Both the position numbers and the translations under genes were made by a program. The notes beneath the pieces are model-generated. The model was not told the origin of the DNA, did no database searches, and was given only the letters and a program-made list of their open reading frames with translations. This document shows, piece by piece, positions 47,797 to 60,300 of a stretch of DNA of 64,000 nucleotides. Positions within the stretch are counted from its first letter, which is position 1. The number at the start of each line of letters is the position of its first letter. Location: assembly GCA_963965975.1 (NCBI GenBank), contig OZ014411.1, positions 21,728,249 through 21,792,248 on the forward strand. The letters are read 5' to 3'. The stretch comes from Xestospongia bergquistia. Lineage: Eukaryota; Porifera; Demospongiae; Haplosclerida; Petrosiidae.

Positions 47797-47859
47797 AGGG
47801 CATGTGATTATACTGGTAATCTGCTTGGAAGTTATTGCAACAGTTAATCAGGGTACCCA

Positions 47860-48260
47860 CTACATATCACTTAAAGTAGATTCTTATGTCACTATACTGT
47901 TTTGTTTGCTAGAGTTACTACAGATTTAACACTTAACTAATTACTCCTAAAAAAGGAAAAAGGAGGACTTTGTAATAGCTATGAAAATAGTGACAGCCCT
48001 TACATTGTTACCCACAGAATGAGGAAGCATCTCATTCATCTAATAACAATATGTTAAAAAGAATTCAATAGCTGTTATAATTAATAAAAGGACTGTGTAT
48101 ATATATACTGAATGATACTTGACAATCCTTTTATTAATTATAACAGCTATTGAATTTTTTTTAACATTTCGTGTTTTTGCTTTGAATAATTATGACTAGC
48201 AACTCCTCTTGCAACGAAAGGCATTATAGCGTGGATTGTAGAACCCTCATTGAGAAATAG
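47860..48260. repeat. Foldback repeat copy immediately 3' of the lipid-transfer gene
   Basis: It begins ACCCACTACATATCACTTAA and runs through GACTTTGTAATAGCTATGAA, then a hairpin. AATTCAATAGCTGTTATAATTAATAAAAGGA pairs with TCCTTTTATTAATTATAACAGCTATTGAATT across a TATATATA centre (about 48060-48158). It matches the arms at 53.4-55.3 kb. Confidence 0.85.
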
Positions 48261-49145
48261 CTGAGTGATTTTAGTATTCATATATTATATTTTATGATAT
48301 AACAACCTTTTGCATTTTTTGTCACAAACAATTAATACTTCAATAGGGTTGCAATAATGATACCTACTTGTATGTTGCATATCATACTTATTTCATTACT
48401 TATATTATACTGACTGATATTTGACAGTACTGTTTTTAATTATCAAAACTATTAATGTTCTATTTAATAGTCTTATTAGTTAGATATTCAATCTGATTAG
48501 TAAAATAACCATAGCTACAAAAAAAAACATTTAGATAAAATCCAGTGTTGAAATTGTAGATAATTGCACTTTATACACGCAGCAATTTTATTGAAACAAA
48601 CTTTTTTTATATTGCCTGTATTTTTTTAAAAATGTATTTCTGACTTTTCAAGCTATGTTTTCTTTTAACAGCCTTTTTTGAATGATTTGCTAGTACTTAA
48701 AGTAGATTCTTTTGTCACTATACTGTTTGTTTAATAGAGTTACTACAGATTTGACACTTAACTAATTACTTATATAATGATTAAAACCTGAGACTGAGTT
48801 ATGATGGCTATTAAATTCTAAACATCTCATTAGTTACACAAAGGAGTTTAAACAGATGCTGCATTGTTCTGTGTATAACTATGTAAGGAGTGTCACTATT
48901 TTTATTGTTATTAAATAGCACTCCCTATTTCCTTTTTTGGAAGATGTTAGTGAAGTGTCAAATGCACTCAAACAGTATAGTGACAAACTGTCTACTTTAA
49001 TTATAGTAGATAGATAAAGATCATTAGAGGAACTTATATTTATGATGTTGAGAGGAAGCTAGAATTCATTTACATGTTCATTACCTTTTTACGCGTAATT
49101 AGTTGTTATGAAATTATTCAATAACAATATTGGTAAAAACACCTT
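48261..49145. repeat. Diverged foldback-arm remnants
   Basis: Pieces such as CACTATACTGTTTG, TTACTACAGATTTGACACTTA, TAAGGAGTGTCACTATTTTTAT and GTGAAGTGTCAAAT, in both orientations, show one or two eroded copies. No gene. Confidence 0.65.
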
Positions 49146-49458
49146 ACAGTGTAGTAAGCTATCAATGCAACAAAAATACAAGAAAGTTTCTGGACATTCT
49201 TGCTTTAAATAATTATGATTAGTAATTTTGTAGCAATGAAAACTACTATAGTGTAAAATGTAGAACTCTAATACCAGAAGAAACCAAGTGATGTTAGTTT
49301 GCAATATCCATGCTATCAATATGTAAGTCTCAATAATATGTTCTGATCTCCAATCGAATCGGTAGTTTTAATTGACAGGGTTCACATTATAAAGAAAAAA
49401 TCAAGTAAAACCAGCACTCCATTTTAGCTAAAAGACAACCATAAGCAATCTCTACTTG
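49068..49458. repeat. Left half of a duplicated block, near-identical to 56455-56790
   Basis: It shares long near-identical runs (AAGAAAGTTTCT.GACATTC, GGTAGTTTTAATTGACAGGG, AAAGACAACCATAAGCAATC) with 56455-56790, which also has a 60-base internal deletion near its start. In the right copy the sequence then jumps straight to the equivalent of 51905. Confidence 0.9.
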
Positions 49459-51904
49459 ACTATATATGTCTATTGTATTCTGTCTTAACGCTCAATTATA
49501 TATATATATATATATAACAATTTGAAATCCCTACAAACTAGATATATAAGGGAAAGTAATATTTGTTTGTTGGTTGTATACATGTAATAATGATGACATC
49601 TATAGTTACATTTTACCATTTTTTAACACCTAAAAAGTAACCGTAAATATTTGCAGCTCATGTTCAGTATAACAAGATCTTCATGTCATTCAGGAGTTAA
49701 AATATATTAGAAGTCGTAAATTATAGACTATTGGTAATGATATATATTTATTAGACGTTGATTATCTGTCATCTTTCAATTTTGTTTTTAATACCATTAT
49801 GTTATTATTCTTAGAAACAATTAAGTAACATCTGGTGATTGGCAGTATCAATGTACAAACCAGGACCGGTGTTAATGTCATCATAAATGAATCAAAAAAT
49901 TTGCAATTGGCTATGTATGATGTATTGACCACAAACATGAAGAGAAAAGACAAAATAATGGACATCATAACAAAACAAATGACAAGCTGTCAGGTAGTCA
50001 CACTATAAAAACATGAATGAATGATGTATATCAGAGATAGACAAATTTAAAAAATGATAAAGGGAGTCAACAATGGATACAGGATGATCTTGATGGGCTA
50101 GCTGCGTTCATGTGTATGTAATACCATAACTGATTACATTACAGCTATAAGAATTGTAATTATTGCAATAACAATAATGTACTATTTATTGTGGGTAGAT
50201 AACAGAAACTGACAAAGAGATCGGGGTTGGAGAGCTAAATACTGTACATGGATAATGGGAGAACAGAGTAGAAGACACATCCTTAAAAGAAAAGTGATTA
50301 TGTATTAATAGATATAGGCAAATGATCGATAACAATACCATAGATGGATAAACAGATGAAAGGATTACTGAAATAGTTAGTAATAACTGATCTGTTTAAA
50401 TCTATTGTCTGTCTGTTAATTTATAAAGTTTGTCCATGTTTCTGTTTATTGTTTATCTACTTTGGATTGATTTATTAGTCAACATATTTGCTCTGCTCTA
50501 TTCAAGAATTTAAATCTCTATGTTTTCATTGAAAACATAGAGATTTTTTCCACTGTTATTCTACTAGGAAATACTTTAGTTATACAGAGGATCCATTCCT
50601 TAACTATTATTCTACTTTACATGACCCATTTACCATACTTAATTAAAGACCCAAAAGTTTAGACTATATATAATTTGGCACTATATAATTGTTATGGTAA
50701 TACACCCACACACTATGCTGACTGAGAAACCATTACATTATGGATTAATAGCCAATATAAATATGGATTGACTAATGGACAAATAGAAAGATAAGAATGG
50801 ACTAAAAATACAGATGAGTAAAATATTAAATAAAAGCATCAGTTACTTTTATATATTCTCTATATCAATTTATTAGTTCATATATTTTTTTTATTATTTT
50901 TCCATCATAGATATCATAGATGACAATTTTTTAGCAAATATAACTAGTTTTTTTATTATTAGATAATTTATTTAATTGTTTGTAATTCATTGCTTCTATT
51001 AGTATAGACATCTCTCTAACCATTTAGTTGTCATTTTATCTATCCATAAATCATTCCATTTAACCATTTCTACTGATCTAAATGAACACGATCTTGTGTG
51101 TGTTTAGTTAACACAACAGTTTACATTATAGCTTTAATTAAAGAAAATATTTTTTTTTAAGTGTGAATCTCAATATACACAACCATATTATTATATGAGA
51201 TATATATTGAGTATGGGTAGACTAAAGACATTGACTAAGAGAATTGAGATTGGAAAATGTAACTATAGATGAATAATTGGAAGCATTAATTAAAATTGAT
51301 AACTCTTTAAAGAAACCACTGAACTTTCTATGTATTGATAGTTCAGCCAAAACTATAAGAATACAGATGTATATAAAATAGTTGAAATTACAGTATTTCT
51401 TATAGAGACTTGAACAATTAGATAAGAGATGGATTGATAATACACATAAATAAAATTTGGACAGACAGATTGATGTATAAATGTTAAAGGTGCAAGAGAG
51501 TGTTGATAATAGGAAAAGAATGAATGGATTCACTGGCTAGACTAAAATGAATTGATATAGAGAAATCTTAAAATATGAGGTTGTTGAAAACAGAAAAAAG
51601 ATTAAGATGATAGACTGGTTGATTCATGCAGGAATATATTATGAAAACTGTTTACATTACTGCTAATATAACAAAAGAATTGTACTCACCTGTTGGTTAA
51701 CTTGTAAAGGTTGTTCATGTCTCTGGCTATTCATTCAATGTATGTTCTACTTTGGATTGATCTGCTGGCCTACACATCATTATAATCAACAATCTCTTTA
51801 ATCCAACTACCAGCTTGACAAAGTTCACATTATCATACAAACTTTGATCTATTGATCAATGAAAATATATTAGTCAAAAACTTTGTCATGAGCATTATTA
51901 TACG
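49459..51904. mobile_element. Candidate 2.4-kb non-coding insertion, absent from the paralogous site at 56.79-56.84 kb
   Basis: The flanks 49068-49458 and 51905-52366 are adjacent in the paralogue (56455-57288) and separated here by 2446 bases. Most of that insert (49510-51560) is homologous to 6945-9060. No open frame longer than about 100 codons and no recognisable protein are present. It may be a non-autonomous mobile element, or the paralogue may have a deletion. It contains a 35-base hairpin at 50512-50546. Confidence 0.5.
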
Positions 51905-52366
51905 TAATAAAAGATTACTGACCCAAAGATCAGAGTATATATATTTTTTATATAACTGTTATTGCAATGTACTTTCCAGCCACAAACTTATCATCATCTA
52001 GTCAATTAAGCCACTAGCACATGTATTTAGTTTTAATTGAAATATTTTTGAAACCTAAAATATGTATAAATACAGTGTAAAATTAATTGCACTGCCTACG
52101 TAGGAATAAACTAAATTGTCAATTGAAATTCATTAGCAAAAGCCTCAATTAATAGCTATACTGCTATCTCAATGAGCTAATTACTTTATTTTTTCTACAA
52201 AAATGTAAATTGATATATAAAATGGGATAGTACTTTTAAAACGTACTCTTACACTCGTAATAGTTTTGAATAGTAGACATTCGCAAATTAATAGCCAGAC
52301 AGACCACGTCAAACGTGTGAGTACGTTATATCAAAACAACTTACAATATAAAGAAATAATCACTGA
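51905..52366. repeat. Second copy of the upstream region of the EMI/EGF gene
   Basis: It is near-identical to 56825-57288, including CTACGTAGGAATAAACTAAA, AAAATGGGATAGTACTTTTA, GTACTCTTACACTCGTAATAG and CAGACCACGTCAAACGTGTG. It stops 20-25 bases short of where the gene's start codon lies in the other copy. The following DNA is the foldback region instead of exon 1, so it is a promoter without its gene. Confidence 0.85.
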
Positions 52367-52421
52367 ATTTGAGTTTCTAATCATGCTTAATTTATTCTGC
52401 TCACTGTTACTGTAGTTGCTG

Positions 52422-54484
52422 TATATACTGTCATCTTGTGAGCTAATTTATCATTGAAAATCACTTCAATCATATCTTTAATATTAGGTTCTCATGCAAA
52501 GGTAGTATGGCACTGCAAACTAACATTGCTTGACTATTTCTTCAGTGGGGATTGAACGATCTACACCATATGCTTTTCATCGGTATAGCAGATGTTAATT
52601 GTAATCATTTTAAGCAAGAAACTGAATAATCTTTTAATTTGAGTTTCTGTTACTTTATTAGGTTTACTCCATTCTAAGACATTCTTTAAAATCATTATTC
52701 TTAAATAATTTTACAAAATCAAAATTATGGTTAAATGTGTAAGTTCACTGAAACATTTTCTTCACCTCCTAGATATAAACCTCTTCAAAGATCCTTATCT
52801 AAGTAGATTGTTTCTCACTATACTGTTTTGATTGTTATAGTTACTATGGATTTAACACTTCACTAATTACATCTAAAAAAGGAAGTGCTAAATTTTAAAA
52901 TAATGTAAGCCTTTTAAAGGACATGTGTCTTTCATGTACTATGAATTCTATTGTAACAGATGTTACATGTCTGCAATGACACAGCAAAATTCCAAAATAA
53001 CATTCATAGAAGAAACACTTATCATCCATAAATTACTCCCTATTTCCTTTTTTAGAAGCAAGTAGTAAAGTATCAAATCCATAGTAACTATAACAAGCTA
53101 GACATTAATCACAACATATATCATTTGATAGTAACCTTAGTACATGCCTCAATCAAGAGAGAACAGTTTGATGTTTTACTATATTTTATCATAAAATATA
53201 TGATTAAGTATTGCAAACCAGAATCACTGTGTCTGCTGATGGTTTGTAATCTACACTATAGTGCTTTTCATTGATATTTGAGTTTCTAATCATGCTTAAT
53301 TTATTCTGCTCAGTGAGTGTGTTACAATGTTGTGTGTGTGTGTCATCTAGCTGGCAATATATTTTTGAATTGCTTTTAACACAGCAACTACAGTAATAGC
53401 TAATAAAATAGCTATGAAAATAGTGACAGCTCTTACATTGTTACTCACAGAATGATGAAACATCTCATTCATCTAATAACGAAATGTTAAAAAAATTCAA
53501 TAGCTGTTATAACTAATAAAAGGATTGTCAAGTATCATTCAGTATATATATACACAGTCCTTTTATTAATTATAACAGCTATTGAATTCTTTTCAAAAAA
53601 TTGTTATTAGATGAATGAGATATTTCATCATTCTGTGAGTAACAATGTAAGGGCTGTCACTATTTTCATAGCTATTACAAAGTCCTCCTTTTCCTTTTTT
53701 AGGAGTAATTAGTTAAGTGTCAAATCTGTAGTAACTCTATTAAACAAAACAGTATAGTGACAAAAGTATCTACTTTAAGTGATATGCAGTGGTTAAACAA
53801 GGATCTTTACAAAGGCTTGTATCTAGCTGGCAATATATTTTTGAATTGCTTTTAACACAGCAACTACAGTGTCTACAGCTCCAAAATTAGACTTAAATAG
53901 TAATGTTAAGTACTAGCAAATCATTCAAAAAAGGCATAATATATGAATACTAAAATCACTCAGCTATTCCTTCAATGAGGGTTCTACGATCCATGCTATA
54001 ATGCCTTTCATTACAATAGGAGTTGCTAGTAACAATTTTTCAAAGCAAAAACTCCATTTTTTGTGGAGTTTCTTCTATCTTAATAAATTTACTACACCCT
54101 AAAACGTTTTATTTAATCATTATTTTTAAATAAATTTGAAACAACTAAAATTATTGTGAAAAACGTATAGTATATAGACATGTACTCCATCTTTCTCTCT
54201 ATCTTCTAGATACAAGCCTTTGTAAAGATCCTTGTTTAACCACTACATATCACTTAAAGTAGTCCCTATATTGTTTTGTTTGCTAGAGTTACTACAGATT
54301 TGACACTTAACTAATTACTCTTAAAAAAGGAAAAAGGAGGACTTTATAATAGCTATGAAAATAGTGACAGCCCTTACATTGTTACTCACAGAATGATGAA
54401 ACATCTCATTTATCTAATAACGAAATGTTAAAAAAAATTCAATAGCTGTTATAATTAATAAAAGGATTGTCAAGTATCATTCAG

Positions 54485-54537
<53 letters not shown>

Positions 54538-56271
54538 ATAAACCAGTATGGTACGAAATATGTACCATATACATTATTATGCTTATACTAAAGTATAAGC
54601 ATAATATATTAATACTAAAATCACTCAGCTATTTCTTCAATGATGGTTCTACAATCTAGCCTTTCATTACAATAGAAGTTGCTAGTCATAATTAATCAAA
54701 GCAAAAATTTCAGTTTTTGTGGAGTTTCTTCTATTTTAATAAATTTACTGCACCCTAAAACATTTTATATAACCATTATATTTAAATAACTTTGAAACAA
54801 CTAAACTTATTGTGAAAAAAATTATTACAAATACACATGTACTCCATCTTTCTCTCTATCTTCTAGATACAAGCTTTTGTAAAGATCCTTGTTTAACCAC
54901 TACATATCACTTAAAGTAGATTCTTTTGTCACTATACTGTTTTGTTTAATAGAGTTACTACAGACTTGACACTTAACTAATTACTCCTAAAAAAGGAAAA
55001 GGAGGACTTTGTAATAGCTATGAAAATAGTGACAGCCCTTACATTGTTACTCACAGAATGATGAAATATCTCATTCATCTAATACCGAAATGTTAAAAAA
55101 AATTCAATAGCTGTTATAATTAATAAAAGGACTGTGTATATATATATACTGAATGATACTTGACAATCCTTTTATTAATTATAACAGCTATTGAATTTTT
55201 TTTAACATTTCGTTATTAGATGAATGAGATGTTTCATCATTCTGTGAGTAACAATATAAGGGCTGTCACTATTTTCATAGCTATTTTATTAGCTATTACT
55301 GTAGTTGCTGTGTTAAAAGCAATTCAAAAATATATTGCCAGCTAGATGACACACACACACAGTATTGTAACACACTCAGTGAGCAGAATAAATTAAGCAT
55401 GATTAGAAACTCAAATATCAATGAAAAGCACTATAGTGTAGATTACAAACCATCAGCAGACACAGTGATTCTGGTTTGCAATACATAATCATATATTTTA
55501 TGATAAAATATAGTAAAACATCAAACTGTTCTCTCTTGATTGAGGCATGTACTAAGGTTACTATCAAATGATATATGTTGTGATTAATGTCTAGCTTGTT
55601 ATAGTTACTATGGATTTGATACTTTACTATTGACTTCTAAAAAAGGAAATAGGGAGGAATTTATAGATAATAAGTGTTTCTTCTATGAATGTTATTTTGG
55701 AATTTTTCTATGTCATTGCAGACATGTAACATCTGTTACAATAGAATTCATAGTACATGAAAGACACATGTCCTTTAAAAGGGCTTATGTTATTTTAAAA
55801 TTTAGCACTTCCTTTTTTAGATGTAATTAGTGAAGTGTTAAATCCATAGTAACTATAACAATCAAAACAGTATAGTGAGAAACAATCTACTTAGATAAGG
55901 ATCTTTGAAGAGGTTTATATCTAGGAGATGAAGAAAATGTTTCAGTGAACTTACACATTTAACCATAATTTTGATTTTGTAAAATTATTTAAGAATAATG
56001 ATTTTAAAGAATGTCTTAGAATGGAGTAAACCTAATAAAGTAACAGAAACTCAAATTAAAAGATTATTAAGTTTCTTGCTTAAAATGATTACAATTAACA
56101 TCTGCTATATCGATGAAAAGCATATGGTGTAGATTGTTCAATCCTCACTGAAGAAATAGTCAAGCAATGTTTAGTTTGCAGTGCTATACTACCATTTCAT
56201 GAGAACCTAATATTAAAGATATGATTGAAGTGATTTTCAATGATAAATTAGCTCACAAGATGACAGTATAT
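52422..56271. repeat. Very long inverted repeat (arms about 1.4 kb, spacer about 1.04 kb)
   Basis: The left arm 52422-53826 and right arm 54863-56271 are inverted and match nearly base for base: TATATACTGTCATCTTGTGAGC against GCTCACAAGATGACAGTATATA at the outer ends, and CTTGTATCTAG against CTAGATACAAG at the inner ends. Each arm itself contains a smaller hairpin (53405-53690; 55012-55290) around a TATATA centre. The spacer (53827-54862) carries a further copy of the arm module, so 53940-54500 and 54590-55150 are also direct repeats. No transposase is encoded. The structure resembles a nest of foldback elements. Confidence 0.9.
54485..54532. repeat. TA microsatellite at a foldback hairpin centre
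   Basis: About 22 TA units, interrupted once by CA, at the position where other copies have a short TATATATA centre. Confidence 0.9.
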
Positions 56272-56785
56272 AACATGTACATATGATTACATGTTCTACC
56301 ACATTGTATATATCCTTTTTACATTTTAGAAAAAAAAATGCCAATGTCAGTACTTTTAGTCATACATATCTTTTACATTTATTGTCACATATCTAATATA
56401 TGATTCAGTAGAGTCATACTGATGATGTCTAGTTTGAATATTTTATATTATACTTAATGTCATTTATGTGTTCATTACCTTTTTAAGCTATTAATGCAAC
56501 AAAAGTACAAGAAAGTTTCTAGACATTCTTGCTTTAAATAATTATGATTAGTAATTTTGTAGCAATGAAAACTACTATAGTGTAAAATGTAGAACTCTAA
56601 TACCAGAAGAAACCAAGTGATGTTAGTTTGCGATATCCATGCTATCAATATGTAAGTCTCAATAATATGTTCTGATCTCCAATCGAATCGGTAGTTTTAA
56701 TTGACAGGGTTCACATTATAAAGAAAAGCTCAAGTAAAACCAGCACTCCATTTTAGCTAAAAGACAACCATAAGCAATCTCTACT

Positions 56786-56846
56786 TGACATACTAAAAGA
56801 TTACTGACATACTAAAAGATTACTTGACATACTAAAAGATTACTGA
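56786..56846. repeat. Three tandem 19-20-mers at the duplication junction
   Basis: GACATACTAAAAGATTACT is repeated three times head to tail, exactly where the homologies to 49458 and 51905 meet. The other copy has only one related AAAAGATTACTGACCC. Confidence 0.85.
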
Positions 56847-57311
56847 CCCAAAGATCAGAGTATATATATTTTTTATATAACTGTTATTGCAATGTACTTT
56901 CCAGCCACAAACTTATCATCATCTAGTCAATTAAGCCACTAGCACATGTATTGAGTTTTAATTGAAATATTTTTGAAACCTAAAATAGGTATAAATGCAG
57001 TGTAAAATTAATTGCACTGCCTACGTAGGAATAAACTAAATTGTCAATTGAAATTCATTAGCAAAAGCCTAAATTAATAGCTATACTGCTATCTGAATGG
57101 GGCCAATTACTTTCTTTTTTCTACAAAAATGTAAATTGATATATAAAATGGGATAGTACTTTTAAAACGTACTCTTACACTCGTAATAGTTTTGAATAGT
57201 AGACATTCGCAAATTAATAGCCAGACAGACCACGTCAAACGTGTGAGTACGTTATATCAAAACAACTTACAATATAAAGAAATAATCACTAATGATATCT
57301 GCATTGCAAAC
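56847..57311 (+). promoter_or_regulatory. Probable promoter and 5' leader of the EMI/EGF gene
   Basis: This 460-base region directly precedes the start codon and is highly conserved in the paralogous copy at 51.9-52.37 kb. It includes a CTACGTAG palindrome and CACGTCAAACGTGTGAGTACG with two half-sites of an ACGTG type. No TATA box at a standard distance is certain. Promoter role is inferred from position. Confidence 0.45.
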
Positions 57312-60300
57312 ATGACTCTCTCAAGCGTCTGCTGTTCTTTTTTTGTTCTTATCAATATATTCTTCTGTATAAATTTGTTTAATTGTGGACACTCAGTTGA
57401 CGTGTGAGAAATCATGCTTACCTTATATATACATATATATATATATACATATTGTCTATTTTAGATGTTATTTAACGACGTATACCAAGAAAAGTGTAAA
57501 AAGCTCTACAACAAGTTCAACAACTGGATATTATGTTTGTGGTTTCTGGGGCTGGGACCGATGTTCAAAGTAATTATTCTAACTATCTTATATTTATGTG
57601 CAACTCTTGATTCTATTTTGTTAGACGTATATACAAAAAACTCTATGTTACTAAATACGTCACTGATACTCGCAAAACTAAAATATGTTGTGGAAGAACA
57701 CATACTGGCACGTATCCAAAGTGTAGACGTAAGTTATTAATGAGGTCTACATTCTTTTACAAAAGTTACTACATATGATGTACAGCTTTCTGCAATCCAT
57801 CATGCAACAATGGTGACTGCCTGCATAATGATCAATCAAATATCAACTACTGTCAATGTCATTCTGGATATACAGGGCAATACTGTGATCAAGGTTACGT
57901 TAATAAGTTAACAAACATTAAAAACATTTTTAATAATTTTAATTTTACACACAGATATTGATGAATGTACAGCGAATCCTTCAATATGCCACAGAAATGC
58001 TGTTTGCAATAATACTCTTGGTTCATATGTTTGTCAATGTCATAAAGGATACACCTTAGGTTATGACCAATTTACTTGTGTAGGTGAGTATATAATACAG
58101 ATACTTCAAAAAAATTGCTCTCTATACTGTATACAATTGCGAGTGTGACAATGTCATGAACTCTCGCCGCTAATTGGTGGGTGAGGATTACAATTAATAA
58201 TTGCTATGTACAAATGTTGTTTTAGTAATATAAATATACTTTTACTGGAATAAAAGATAATTAAATTCACTGGTGGAAAGATAATTATAATTATATTTCA
58301 TGCGATGATAAAGTCTGACTTTTGTTTTAGTAATTGTTCATCTACTTTATTATAGTTTCAGTTACAATTTATTTTCAACATGTCCTCTTTAGTTAATTTA
58401 GTTTGAGTATACAGAAAATTAGAAACCAGTTAAAGTAACTACTTTTAGATTAGTTCAAATTAGTTTAATAATCATAGTATTAGTTCTCAACTTGTTTTAT
58501 GGATTTAGTTGTAGTAAGTGATATATAGCGATTCAGAATATTTTAGTTTTAGTTTAGTCTTCTAATTTTTCTTTTGATTTAGTTTTAGTTAAACGTGCTT
58601 TCATGTTCAAATTTTATTTTTAGTTAACTAAATGAGACAGGTAGTACTATAAATAGTGATTTCTAATAACACTTTTAGTGAACTAAAACTACTACTACTT
58701 TGCGTCTGTTTGTATGTGTACTCTAACTCGACAACAACAGTGTGTATAGATAGCCACAAAACTTTGCAGAAAACAAGTAAAAGTTTAGATGCATAGACTC
58801 GTTCTAGCTATAGCAAAAAGGCTGCTAAAAGAAATAAAGGTTTGAAAAGTAGGAAAAGATCTTTCAAAAAAGCTCAGTAAAGACGAAAAAAGAGATCATA
58901 ACAATAATACTATTGTGCCTACAACTTATAATAGTCTACATACTTAATGTGGAAATTTTCGTAAATGTTTTTTTCTAAAGTTATGGCAAGTTCACTTACC
59001 TTGATATCGACTTTGTACTTGTCAACTATTGTAGGATCAAGTAGATATGTGCATCTAGGGAGTGCTGTTGCTGTCATCAGACAAGTGCAAGTGTAACATA
59101 GGCTTTATCTAGATCTACAAAAATGTATCTTAGTAAAGAGCATTTTTGAAAAACTGAAAATTGATGTGCAGTAACTGTCACATACATTATGGTTTAAACT
59201 GCAATTGTCAAACCTGTGCCATTAGCCAGCATATGCATTATTTGCATTAAACATTTCAAAGAAGCCTGTTGACTTTTTCCAATTATATTTTAAGTTATTT
59301 AATAAGTTCTCAAGCAATGACAGTATAGCATTTATAAACTAGCATAATTCAGCTATTACTGCAGTCAGGGTTTTTCACTTCAGTGCTTTAATTAATTATA
59401 ATTACTTACAGTTACTGCATATGTGATTGTAAAATTTAGTACAACATTTGGTAAAAGCTGATGTTTTTAAACTTCTTGTACATATGCCTGTACACAGATA
59501 TTGATGAATGTGCTGATAACACTCATAAATGTGGCACTACTGGACGATGTGAAAACACAAAAGGATCTTATATTTGTCATTGTGGTCGTGGATATGATGT
59601 TATTATTGAAAATAACTTTCAATATTGTGAAGGTAAACAATATTATTGATAACTAACTAGTATATAACTTTATTGTAGACAGAAATGAATGTAATTATGG
59701 CAATGGAGGATGCCAGCAAATTTGTATAAATGAACCTGGGTTTTTTAGGTGTTCCTGTAGAAATGGGTACAACCAAAACTTGACTGATCTCAACAAATGC
59801 AATGGTAACAGATATGCTATATATATAATGTATTTATATATATTTTGTCAGATGTGGATGAGTGTTCACTTGGTACACACAATTGTTCTCATATTTGCAA
59901 GAATACTCTTGGAAAATTCATTTGTGGCTGTCATCTTGGTTGTCAAATTAATGTAAATGATAGATCATCTTGTCAAGGTAGTACAACTACATAAATTCCT
60001 CATTTAAGAGACCATATGGATGTACATATCTTTAATTAAGACTTTTTTGAAATATCAGACATATATTATACATACTTTAAATCATTAAATGCATACATCA
60101 ATTAATGGATAATATCATAGATATTGATGAATGCAGCAACTACACTTTACATGGATGTAATCAGAAGTGTACAAACTTACCCTGTCTGGAAGGAAGATAC
60201 TCCTGTTCATGTTACAATGGTTATAGTCTCATGGAAGACAACAGGACATGTACAGGTAAGGTTGATGTTAATTTGAAAAAAACAATATTGGTAATATTTT

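Noticed and set aside
55630..55830. 66-codon plus-strand open frame
   Set aside because: Inside the right arm of the inverted repeat; the left arm is not open in the equivalent frame.
52422..56271. Considered a CRISPR-like or tandem array because of regularly recurring blocks
   Set aside because: Blocks are long, inverted and irregularly spaced in a eukaryotic context; a foldback element nest explains them.
57465..57740. 91-codon open frame starting [11 protein letters not shown]
   Set aside because: A different frame of exons 2 and 3 of the EMI/EGF gene; the spliced frame gives an EMI domain and joins all later exons in phase.
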